From assembly GCF_002843175.1 (NCBI RefSeq), contig NZ_PJEO01000016.1:157711-221710 (forward strand): DNA of 64,000 nt, in the 5' to 3' direction. Within the stretch, counting starts at the first letter, position 1. Each line of letters begins with the position of its first letter. Below the pieces are notes generated by a model. The model was not told the origin of the DNA. It made no database searches and saw nothing but the letters and a program-made list of their open reading frames with translations. The position numbers were made by a program, and so were the translations under genes. Positions 35,030 through 42,431 of this stretch are shown one piece after another. This DNA is from Confluentibacter flavum. Its GTDB lineage: Bacteria; Bacteroidota; Bacteroidia; Flavobacteriales; Flavobacteriaceae.

Positions 35030-36076
35030 ATGAACTACAAAGAAATAACTCGCAAAAAACTTTATGATTTTGTATGGTCTATACCTAAGACTACGCTATC
35101 TAAACAATTAAATGTGAAAGCATCTCACATAAAAAAGGTGTGTATAGATTTTGACATCCCTACACCAAAGAATGGCTATTGGTCAAAACTAAAACACGGA
35201 AAAAAAATTGAAAAATCATTATTACAGGGAGATTTCAATAAAGTCATTAAACTAGAAATTAATAAACAAGCTAAAAGCAAACCTATATTAAAAGTGCCAA
35301 AGAAGCTTTCAAAACCAGATGACCTAGTTACTATAGCCAAAAAAGATTTGTCAGGCAAAGAAATATCTCATTGGCACAGAGCCAAAGGTATGGTTACAAC
35401 CTCAAAAGGAATATTAAATATTACGGTAACACCAAAACTTGTATCGAGGTCTCTAATTTTTATGGATACCTTCATAAAATTAGCTAAACAACGAGGTCAC
35501 ACCATATCCCATAAAGAACATTATGGGACTATTATAACTGTTTATGGAATTGAATCTACAATATACCTAAGAGAAAAAAGTAAACGAATTATTATAAAAA
35601 ATAATGGTCTTTGGAATGAAACAGAATTAGTGCCTATTGGAGAATTAGTTTTCAAAAGAGATGATTATCCTGATAAGGAATGGTATGATTCTAAAAAAGT
35701 TAAGTTAGAAGCTAAAATTCCAGATATAATACAATATTTCGAAGAACAGGCTATGCAAGAAAGAGCTAATGATATTGAACGTGAATTAAGAAGAGAGCAA
35801 CAACAACGCCAACAAAAAATAGAAGAAGAAATAAAACAAATTAGGAAAAACGAAATTGAAAAATTTAATCGTCTACATGAGGATTCGTCGCGTTATAGAA
35901 AGGCAGAACAAATAAGGGCTTTTATTAATGCAAAAAGAGAAAATGCTATTAGGAATAATTATCTAGATGCATCTTTAGAAAATTGGATAGAATGGGCAAA
36001 GGCTAAAGCAGATTGGCTTGATCCAATTATATCAAAAAAGGATGATACTTTAGGTGAATATGACGATTATAAATAA
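35030..36076 (+). CDS. Conserved island protein with HTH-like N-terminus and coiled coil
   Basis: A 348-residue protein of a family that I recognise from genomic islands: it opens with LYDFVWSIPKTTLSKQLNV and continues with IPTPKNGYWSKLKHGKKIEK, the usual LYELVW...GYWAK start, which resembles a helix-turn-helix with a basic wing. Residues about 235-285 form a very charged coiled coil (many Arg, Glu, Gln). The C-terminus has a LENWIEWAKAKADWLDP patch. Function is unknown; the start suggests DNA binding. It is the last gene before the right end of the island and is transcribed away from the defence operon, so it is not part of it. Confidence 0.7.
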   Translation: MNYKEITRKKLYDFVWSIPKTTLSKQLNVKASHIKKVCIDFDIPTPKNGYWSKLKHGKKIEKSLLQGDFNKVIKLEINKQAKSKPILKVPKKLSKPDDLVTIAKKDLSGKEISHWHRAKGMVTTSKGILNITVTPKLVSRSLIFMDTFIKLAKQRGHTISHKEHYGTIITVYGIESTIYLREKSKRIIIKNNGLWNETELVPIGELVFKRDDYPDKEWYDSKKVKLEAKIPDIIQYFEEQAMQERANDIERELRREQQQRQQKIEEEIKQIRKNEIEKFNRLHEDSSRYRKAEQIRAFINAKRENAIRNNYLDASLENWIEWAKAKADWLDPIISKKDDTLGEYDDYK

Positions 36077-36178
36077 TAGATAGTAGGTCACTAAGAATAA
36101 AATGCCAAAAAAGAAACAGCAACACCCAAAACAAAACAATACCCACGAAATTCTGTTAAAAAATGTTAAATTTTATGC

Positions 36179-36200
36179 TGTTTGCAAATTGTTTGCAAAT
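36179..36200. repeat. Right copy of the paired TTTGCAAA repeat
   Basis: Exact copy of the 22-bp block at 13148-13169, in the same orientation, 46 bp inside attR. Two TTTGCAAA palindromes stand 11 bp apart. The presence at both island ends supports a role as recombinase or accessory-factor binding sites. Confidence 0.6.
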
Positions 36201-36203
36201 AAA

Positions 36204-36237
36204 AAGGCTTCAAAGAGTTAAAACTCTGTAAAGCCTT
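36204..36237 (-). terminator. Replacement tRNA terminator carried by the island
   Basis: AAGGCTT (36204) pairs with AAGCCTT (36231), enclosing an AGAGT/ACTCT inner stem with a TAAA loop. On the minus strand the stem is followed by a T run, so it should end the tRNA transcript. It lies inside the island, in the same relation to the tRNA as the hairpin now left at 12961-12986. Confidence 0.65.
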
Positions 36238-36246
36238 GATTTTACT

Positions 36247-36290
36247 AGTGGTCCCACCTGGGCTCGAACCAGGGACCACCTGATTATGAG
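36247..36290. repeat. attR: 44-bp direct repeat inside the intact tRNA gene
   Basis: Identical to 12999-13042. Here the match continues into a full tRNA, so insertion kept the gene complete by supplying its 3' part from the element. The crossover probably lies in or near the anticodon stem-loop. Confidence 0.93.
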
Positions 36291-36322
36291 TCAGGTGCTC
36301 TAACCAACTGAGCTATAGGACC
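36249..36322 (-). tRNA. tRNA with CAU anticodon (Met elongator, or Ile2)
   Basis: A 74-nt cloverleaf on the minus strand: acceptor GGTCCTA pairs with TGGGACC; D arm GCTC/GAGC; anticodon stem CCTGA/TCAGG with loop CTCATAA, anticodon CAT; T arm CCTGG-TTCGAGC-CCAGG; discriminator A. CCA is not encoded, which is normal in this group. CAT can be elongator methionine or the lysidine-modified isoleucine tRNA; I favour methionine from overall shape but cannot settle it. It is the integration site of the island. Confidence 0.93.
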
Positions 36323-36377
36323 GAAATTGGCTGCGAATTTAATACTAATTTTATAACTCTACAAGAAAATAATTTGT

Positions 36378-36779
36378 TTAAATAATTTCTTGGCAAAGCT
36401 CTATTAATACACCATTGGAACTTTTTGGATGCAAAAAAACAACTAGCTTATTATCAGCCCCTTGTTTTGGCACATCACTTAAAACAACAAACCCTTCGTC
36501 TTTTAATCGTTTTATCTCGTCATTAATGTTTTCAACCTCAAAAGCGATATGGTGTATACCCTCCCCTTTTTTTTCTATAAACTTTGCGATTATACCATTT
36601 TCATCCATGGCTTCCAGCAACTCAATTTTATTGTTTCCTACTTTAAAAAACGATGTTTTAACGCTTTCGCTCTCTACAACTTCAGTTTTATAAGATGGTT
36701 TCCCAAATAGTTTGGTATACAATTCGTTAGCGTCATCTAAGTTTTTAACCGCTATTCCTATGTGTTCTATATTTTTCAT
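36378..36779 (-). CDS. mce: Methylmalonyl-CoA epimerase
   Basis: A 133-residue vicinal-oxygen-chelate protein of the size of methylmalonyl-CoA epimerases, which interconvert the R and S forms between propionyl-CoA carboxylase and the B12-dependent mutase. The opening IEHIGIAVKNLDDA supplies metal ligand His6, GIHHIAFEV the second histidine, and the end GVLIELCQ a glutamate ligand. The repeated beta-alpha-beta-beta-beta pattern fits two VOC modules. It ends 55 bp from the tRNA gene and stands alone on its strand. Other VOC enzymes (glyoxalase type) are less likely, given the close match to the epimerase pattern. Confidence 0.88.
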   Translation of the reverse strand: MKNIEHIGIAVKNLDDANELYTKLFGKPSYKTEVVESESVKTSFFKVGNNKIELLEAMDENGIIAKFIEKKGEGIHHIAFEVENINDEIKRLKDEGFVVLSDVPKQGADNKLVVFLHPKSSNGVLIELCQEII

Positions 36780-36846
36780 TACAAATCCCTTTTTAAGTAA
36801 GATACAAATTTTGTTACTAAAAGTAAGCTTATCTTTAAATATCCTG

Positions 36847-36854
36847 TATTTTTG
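36847..36854 (+). promoter_or_regulatory. -7 box TATTTTTG before rbfA
   Basis: TATTTTTG matches the Bacteroidota -7 consensus TAnnTTTG exactly and lies 26 bp before the rbfA start. No clear -33 TTG at the usual distance was found. Confidence 0.5.
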
Positions 36855-36880
36855 CGGTATAAACCTTTAATAGGTATTAA

Positions 36881-37285
36881 ATGAGCAACGTAGAGGAAAG
36901 TCAAAGACAAAAAAAAATAGGATCTGTATTACAACGCGATTTAGTTGATGTACTTCAAAATGCCGCCACGCAAGGGGGCATGCAGGGTATATTAATATCG
37001 GTGTCTAAAGTGAAGGTAACGGTAGATTTATCAGTTGCTAAAGTATATTTAAGTATTTTTCCAAATGATAAGGCTAAAGATCTTTTGGTAGGTATAAAAT
37101 CGAATACGCCTTTAATCAAACACGAACTGGCACAACGTACCAAACATCAATTAAGACGCATGCCGAATTTGGAGTTTTTTGTTGATGATTCTTTAGAGTA
37201 TATTGACCAAATTGAAAAATCCTTAAAAGGCACTGAAAACCCTATTAAAGACCCAACTATTTTAGAAAAAAGAAAAAAATCTTAA
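36881..37285 (+). CDS. rbfA: Ribosome-binding factor A
   Basis: A 134-residue single KH-type domain protein that binds the 30S subunit during 16S rRNA 5'-end maturation and is important for growth in the cold. Recognisable family parts are QRQKKIGSVLQRDLVDVLQ at the start, VSKVKVTVDLSVAKVYLSIF in the middle and HQLRRMPNLEFFVDDSLEY near the end. Length is normal. The FtsX-type permease starts 86 bp downstream on the same strand and may be co-transcribed, as often seen in flavobacteria. Confidence 0.95.
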   Translation: MSNVEESQRQKKIGSVLQRDLVDVLQNAATQGGMQGILISVSKVKVTVDLSVAKVYLSIFPNDKAKDLLVGIKSNTPLIKHELAQRTKHQLRRMPNLEFFVDDSLEYIDQIEKSLKGTENPIKDPTILEKRKKS

Positions 37286-37371
37286 TTGAATTTAATCTGG
37301 TGGTTGTTATTGTTTTTTAATGGACAGCTTGAACATTCATTTAATAATTATTTTTTCATAATATTATCGTT

Positions 37372-38586
37372 ATGAATGTTTCCTTATACATAGCAAAACG
37401 TTATCTCCGTTCTAAAAGCAGTAACAATGCTATTAATTTTATTACCATCATTGCCGCTGTTGGTGTTGTTTTAGGTGCTGCTTCATTATTTGTTGTGCTG
37501 TCTGGGTTTGCTGGCTTAAAAGATTTTACACTTCAATTTTCAAGTATCGTAGACCCTGATTTAAAAGCTGAAACAGCTGTTGGTAAATCCTTTATTTTAA
37601 GTGATGAGGACATTTCAAAATTAAATGATATTGAAGCTATTGCGTCTTACTCTAAAATTATTGAAGAGCGCGTTATTATTGGGTTTGATGAAAAAAACTA
37701 CTTGGCAACTATTAAAGGAGTTGATGAACATTTTCAGCGTGTTAATGCCATAGATTCCGTTATCGTACAAGGTAAATGGTTTGAACAGGACACCAATCAA
37801 ATTGCTGTGGGTTGGGGCATTTCAGCTAATTTATCGTTTGGAGTTTTAGATTATGCCAAAGCCATAAACATCTATGTGCCCAAGCCCGGTAAAGGACAAA
37901 TTACCTCCATAAAAAGTGCGTATAGTTCTGTAAATGCTATTAATGTTGGCATTTTTGATATCAATGAAACTTTGAATGATACTTATGTGTATGCACCGAT
38001 TAGTTTAGTCGAATATTTGCTTAATTATAAGCCCAATCAAATATCTGCCATAGAATTTAAGTTGAAAGACGGCGCTGATAGAACGGATGCCATAACAAAA
38101 ATACAAGTGGCTTTAGGTGATAAAGTTGTTTTAAAAACCAGGGAACAGCTTAATGATAAACTCTATAAAATGTTAAATACTGAAAATTTAGCGGTGTATT
38201 TAATCTTTACATTGGTTTTAATCATTGCCGTATTTAATGTGATTGGCTCTATCATCATGATGATTTTAGATAAAAAGAAAACATTAAGTACCCTCTTCAA
38301 TATGGGAGCAACGCTTAAGGATATTAGGAAAATTTTCTTTTTTCAAGGCAGTTTAATGAGTATTGGTGGCGGTGTTATAGGCATTTTAATTGGGTTAGTG
38401 CTCGCAGCAAATCAACTTTATGGACCTGAGTTTCTTAAAATTTATATCACACCAAGTCTTCCCTATCCTATTACAATTAAAGCGATAAACGTGTTGATTG
38501 TATTTGTTACTATTTCAATATTAGGTGTCATAGCATCTAAAATAGCATCTGTTCGAATTACTAAAACGCTCGTGGAAAATCATTAG
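37372..38586 (+). CDS. FtsX/LolC-E-type ABC transporter permease
   Basis: A 404-residue membrane protein of the MacB/LolE class. It has the standard opening LYIAKRYLRSKSSNNAINFITIIA with a first membrane helix at about 22-45, a large periplasmic domain (about 50-270), and three C-terminal helices (about 275-395) around GGGVIGILIGLVLA. Such permeases work with a separate ATPase to move lipoproteins or other substrates from the inner membrane by mechanical transmission. The cognate ATPase is not next to it. A Lol role is possible, but the substrate cannot be read from sequence. Confidence 0.85.
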   Translation: MNVSLYIAKRYLRSKSSNNAINFITIIAAVGVVLGAASLFVVLSGFAGLKDFTLQFSSIVDPDLKAETAVGKSFILSDEDISKLNDIEAIASYSKIIEERVIIGFDEKNYLATIKGVDEHFQRVNAIDSVIVQGKWFEQDTNQIAVGWGISANLSFGVLDYAKAINIYVPKPGKGQITSIKSAYSSVNAINVGIFDINETLNDTYVYAPISLVEYLLNYKPNQISAIEFKLKDGADRTDAITKIQVALGDKVVLKTREQLNDKLYKMLNTENLAVYLIFTLVLIIAVFNVIGSIIMMILDKKKTLSTLFNMGATLKDIRKIFFFQGSLMSIGGGVIGILIGLVLAANQLYGPEFLKIYITPSLPYPITIKAINVLIVFVTISILGVIASKIASVRITKTLVENH

Positions 38587-38603
38587 TTTGAAAAAACTAA
38601 GAA

Positions 38604-39599
38604 CTACTCCGTAAACTGATAATCAGAATACTCTTCAAGAACCTCATCGAAAGCAGCAAATACATCATCTGCATCGTCGCTAGTGACCATTTTGGTTCTG
38701 TAATCTTTAAAATGCGGAATGCCTTTAAAATAGTTGGTGTAATGACGGCGGGTTTCAAATACACCTAAAGTTTCGCCTTTCCAATCTATCGCCATTTGCA
38801 AATGTCTGCGCGCTGCGTCTACACGGTCTTCAATAGAGATTGGTGCTAAATGTTCTCCGGTTTTAAAAAAGTGCTTTACTTGCTTAAAAAACCAAGGGTT
38901 TCCAATACTGGCACGTCCAATCATCGCACCATCCAATCCGTAAATATCACGCATTTCCATGGCTTTTTCAGGCGTGTCTACATCGCCATTCCCAAATACA
39001 GGAATATGCATGCGCGGGTTGTTTTTGACTTCGGCAATGGGTTTCCAATCGGCACTTCCTTTATACATTTGAGCGCGCGTACGTCCGTGAATGGCAATGG
39101 CCTTACAACCAACATCTTGCAATCTTTCGGCAACCTCAACAATTCTTATGGAATCATGGTCCCAACCTAAACGGGTTTTTACGGTAATTGGGATGTTTGT
39201 GCGTTTTACCATTTCGGCCGTAAGCTGTTCCATCAAACAAACATCTTTTAAAATGCCTGCGCCGGCACCTTTGCTAACGACTTTTTTAACTGGGCAACCA
39301 AAATTAATATCTATTATATCTGGATTGGATTTTTCAACAATATCAATGGTTTGGAGCATACTTTCTAAATTCGCACCAAATATTTGAATCCCTACTGGGC
39401 GTTCCCTTTCATAAATATCGAGCTTCATAATGCTTTTAGCAGCATTACGAATCAAACCTTCGCTAGACACAAACTCGGTATAAACCACATCGGCGCCTTG
39501 CTCTTTGCACAATGCACGAAACGGTGGGTCGCTTACATCCTCCATAGGCGCTAAAAGCAACGGAAAATCAGGAAGTTCTATGTTGTGTATTTTTATCAA
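38604..39599 (-). CDS. dusB: tRNA-dihydrouridine synthase
   Basis: A 331-residue FMN enzyme that reduces uridine to dihydrouridine in the tRNA D loop. The opening LLLAPMEDVSDPPFRALC is typical; the catalytic cysteine is Cys102 in INFGCPVKKV; ITVKTRLGWD and the later GNGDVDTPEKA with GRASIGNPWFF bind the flavin and substrate. Length and pattern fit the DusB class of Bacteroidota. It converges with the permease gene (17 bp between stops) and is divergent from lepA. Confidence 0.94.
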   Translation of the reverse strand: MIKIHNIELPDFPLLLAPMEDVSDPPFRALCKEQGADVVYTEFVSSEGLIRNAAKSIMKLDIYERERPVGIQIFGANLESMLQTIDIVEKSNPDIIDINFGCPVKKVVSKGAGAGILKDVCLMEQLTAEMVKRTNIPITVKTRLGWDHDSIRIVEVAERLQDVGCKAIAIHGRTRAQMYKGSADWKPIAEVKNNPRMHIPVFGNGDVDTPEKAMEMRDIYGLDGAMIGRASIGNPWFFKQVKHFFKTGEHLAPISIEDRVDAARRHLQMAIDWKGETLGVFETRRHYTNYFKGIPHFKDYRTKMVTSDDADDVFAAFDEVLEEYSDYQFTE

Positions 39600-39696
39600 G
39601 CCATTAATTTTTGTGCAAAATTAGTGTTTTTATTTTATCTAACTAAAACCAAGGATATCATGTTTTAAAAACCAGATATTTGCAGATAAAAACATC

Positions 39697-39704
39697 TATA
39701 TTTG
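39697..39704 (+). promoter_or_regulatory. -7 box TATATTTG before lepA
   Basis: TATATTTG matches TAnnTTTG exactly, 29 bp before the lepA start. A TTG at 39680 is nearer than the usual -33 spacing, so only the -7 element is claimed. Confidence 0.5.
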
Positions 39705-39733
39705 CAAATTAAATCTAGGTGTAGATTACTTTT

Positions 39734-41530
39734 ATGAAGAACATTAGAAACTTTTGCATTATTGCACATATAGATCACGGAAAAAGTACGCTTGCAGACC
39801 GTTTATTGGATTTTACTGGCTCGGTTACTGAAAGAGAAAAGCAAGATCAACTTCTAGATAACATGGATTTGGAGCGCGAACGTGGTATTACTATTAAGTC
39901 GCATGCCATTCAAATGGATTATACATATAAGGGCGAACAATATATTTTAAACCTTATTGACACGCCTGGCCACGTTGATTTTAGTTATGAAGTATCTCGT
40001 TCAATCGCCGCTTGCGAAGGCGCTCTATTAATCGTTGATGCTGCACAAAGTATTCAGGCACAAACCATTTCCAATTTATATTTAGCTCTGGAAAACGATT
40101 TAGAAATCATTCCAATTCTTAATAAAGTGGATTTGCCTAGTGCCAACCCAGAAGAAGTCACTGACGATATTGTAGATTTATTAGGTTGCAAACCAGAAGA
40201 TATCATCCACGCCAGTGGAAAAACAGGGTTTGGGGTCGATAATATTTTAGCGGCCGTTATTGAACGCATTCCTGCTCCAAAAGGGAATCCAGACGCACCA
40301 TTACAAGCTCTGATTTTTGATTCTGTTTACAATACGTTTAGAGGTATTGAAACCTATTTTAGGGTATTTAATGGCGAAATTAAAAAAGGACAAAAAATTA
40401 AATTTGTTGCTACGGATAAGGAATATTATGCTGATGAAGTCGGTACATTAAAACTTTCCCAAGTTCCCAAACAAAGTGTTAAAACAGGCGATGTTGGATA
40501 TTTAATAACAGGTATAAAAACAGCTAAAGAAGTTAAAGTAGGCGATACTATTACCGATTTCGCAAATCCAACCATCAATATTGTTGAAGGTTTTGAAGAT
40601 GTGAAACCCATGGTATTTGCTGGTATTTATCCTGTTGATACAGAAGATTATGAAGAACTGCGCAGTTCTATGGAAAAACTGCAATTAAACGATGCCTCGT
40701 TAGTGTTTATTCCAGAAAGTTCTGCCGCATTGGGTTTTGGTTTCCGCTGTGGTTTTTTAGGCATGCTTCACATGGAAATTATCCAAGAACGTTTAGAGCG
40801 CGAGTTTGATATGACCGTGATCACCACGGTTCCCAACGTATCCTATAACGCTTACACTAATAAAAATCCTAATACCCCTTTTGTAGTAAATAACCCTTCA
40901 GACTTACCAGATCCTTCTACCGTAAATCGTGTTGAAGAACCTTATATTAAAGCAACCATCATTACTAAATCTGATTTTGTAGGGAACGTGATGTCACTTT
41001 GTATTGAAAAAAGAGGCATTGTTGCTGGGCAAACCTATTTAACACAAGAACGAGTTGAGTTAACGTTTGAAATGCCTTTGGCGGAAATTGTCTTCGATTT
41101 TTATGATAGGCTTAAAACCGTTTCTAAAGGCTATGCGTCTTTTGATTATCACCCCATAGGTATGAAAACGTCCAAACTGGTTCGTCTTGACATTTTACTC
41201 AATGCACAACCTGTTGATGCGCTTTCCGCATTGATTCACGCCGATAATGCACAAAATATTGGCAAAAAAATGTGTGAAAAGTTGAAAGAGTTAATACCTC
41301 GTCAACAATTCGATATTCCTATTCAAGCTGCCATTGGGGCAAAAATTATTTCACGCGAAACAATCAAAGCGCTTAGAAAAGATGTTACCGCGAAGTGTTA
41401 TGGTGGTGATATTTCGCGTAAACGTAAATTGCTTGAAAAACAGAAAAAAGGTAAAAAACGTATGCGCCAAGTAGGAAATGTTGAGATTCCGCAAGAAGCT
41501 TTTATGGCCGTTTTAAAATTGAATGATTAA
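39734..41530 (+). CDS. lepA: Elongation factor 4
   Basis: A 598-residue translational GTPase that acts on the ribosome, where it is linked to initiation and back-translocation. GTPase motifs in order: G1 AHIDHGKST (11-19), the RGITI switch, DTPGHVDF and NKVDLPSA. The LepA-specific C-terminal domain ends with [20 protein letters not shown] and [13 protein letters not shown], the standard ending. Length is exactly that of the family. It has its own promoter-like box and a terminator directly after the stop, so it is probably monocistronic. Confidence 0.97.
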   Translation: MKNIRNFCIIAHIDHGKSTLADRLLDFTGSVTEREKQDQLLDNMDLERERGITIKSHAIQMDYTYKGEQYILNLIDTPGHVDFSYEVSRSIAACEGALLIVDAAQSIQAQTISNLYLALENDLEIIPILNKVDLPSANPEEVTDDIVDLLGCKPEDIIHASGKTGFGVDNILAAVIERIPAPKGNPDAPLQALIFDSVYNTFRGIETYFRVFNGEIKKGQKIKFVATDKEYYADEVGTLKLSQVPKQSVKTGDVGYLITGIKTAKEVKVGDTITDFANPTINIVEGFEDVKPMVFAGIYPVDTEDYEELRSSMEKLQLNDASLVFIPESSAALGFGFRCGFLGMLHMEIIQERLEREFDMTVITTVPNVSYNAYTNKNPNTPFVVNNPSDLPDPSTVNRVEEPYIKATIITKSDFVGNVMSLCIEKRGIVAGQTYLTQERVELTFEMPLAEIVFDFYDRLKTVSKGYASFDYHPIGMKTSKLVRLDILLNAQPVDALSALIHADNAQNIGKKMCEKLKELIPRQQFDIPIQAAIGAKIISRETIKALRKDVTAKCYGGDISRKRKLLEKQKKGKKRMRQVGNVEIPQEAFMAVLKLND

Positions 41531-41538
41531 AAAAATGA

Positions 41539-41568
41539 AGCGGCATAATAATAAAATATCATGCCGCT
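41539..41568 (+). terminator. Terminator after lepA
   Basis: AGCGGCAT (41539-41546) and ATGCCGCT (41561-41568) form an 8-bp GC-rich stem around a 14-nt loop, followed by CTTTTTTTT. It starts 9 bp after the lepA stop. Confidence 0.85.
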
Positions 41569-41747
41569 CTTTTTTTAAATCATCTTTAAATATATTAATT
41601 CTTAAAAGATGTTCTCGAGAGTTCTATCTATTCTCGATTTTATTAATAGCATCACAAATATAAAAGGTGTGTAATTGCAAGGCTAAAGGTTTTCCCTCAA
41701 AATAAGTAAGGTCATTCCGTAATTATGCTGTTAAAATACGCTTGTTG

Positions 41748-42422
41748 TTAAATAAACCCTTTTTCTTCAGCAATTCTGAAAAGATCCCTGTCTTCTTTAT
41801 CGGTTAAATTAAAAATCTCTTTAAGCACACGTTTTCTTTTTTCTAATGCAGAGATAGATAATGGTATGATGTCAGGCAATTGACTCATTTTTGTGCCTTT
41901 GGACAACTCATACAATAACTTTCTGTCTATAGCATCTATTAAAAAATCATTAGACGTTAGCTTACGCATTAATTCAATTACCGATTTACTATAATAAGGA
42001 TTGCCTTCAATTATGGATTCCATAGCCAAAACCAGTTCATTAGGGTTTAGATCATTCTTTATTAAAAACCCTTCTGGATTTAAGCTTTTAAAAATAGAAT
42101 TAATTCTATAATTATCATTAAATGTCGTTGATACTATTATTTTAGAATTAGGCAATAATTCTATTATTTTAAGTCCCAAATCTTCCCCAGATAATAGTAT
42201 ACCTTCTTTAGATGGCGGTAATTTAATGTCTAACAAAATAATATCCAGTCCTTGTTGCTTTGAAGCTTCATTAATCTTTAAGTATGCGGCATCACAATTA
42301 TTAGCTGTACTAATTTTGAAATTTAATTTGGGGTTCTTCAAGCTAATTTGAGAGAATGCCTTTTTATAAGCTTCTGTTATTAGCGGATGATCTTCAATAA
42401 TTAAAACATGATATGTATTCAT
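41748..42422 (-). CDS. Response regulator, LuxR/NarL-like
   Basis: A 224-residue response regulator. The receiver domain has the acidic pocket at Glu10/Asp11 (VLIIEDHPL), phospho-acceptor Asp65 (ILLDIKLPP), a switch Ser/Thr region IVSTTFND and Lys in GFLIKNDL. The C-terminal 70 residues form a LuxR-like helix-turn-helix (LPDIIPLSISALEKRKRVLKEIF). It follows its sensor kinase gene after 9 bp, so the two form a pair. Regulated genes are unknown; the divergent glgA operon is adjacent but on the far side of the kinase gene. Confidence 0.88.
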   Translation of the reverse strand: MNTYHVLIIEDHPLITEAYKKAFSQISLKNPKLNFKISTANNCDAAYLKINEASKQQGLDIILLDIKLPPSKEGILLSGEDLGLKIIELLPNSKIIVSTTFNDNYRINSIFKSLNPEGFLIKNDLNPNELVLAMESIIEGNPYYSKSVIELMRKLTSNDFLIDAIDRKLLYELSKGTKMSQLPDIIPLSISALEKRKRVLKEIFNLTDKEDRDLFRIAEEKGFI

Positions 42423-42431
42423 AACTAAAAA

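Larger units (their letters stand above)
12999..36290. mobile_element. tRNA-integrated genomic island, 23.2 kb, with defence cargo
   Basis: Two identical 44-bp direct repeats (12999-13042 and 36247-36290) bound the segment. The right copy is part of a complete tRNA gene; the left copy is only its 3' part, ending inside the anticodon loop. A tyrosine recombinase gene sits just inside the left end. Tandem TTTGCAAA palindromes recur inside both ends. Cargo comprises a mobilisation-gene remnant, an XRE/HEPN pair, a HipBST-like system and a twelve-gene sulfur-chemistry defence operon. No relaxase, coupling protein or conjugation apparatus is visible, so it is best described as a genomic island or an integrative element that needs help to transfer. 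Core genes resume on both sides. Confidence 0.92.
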
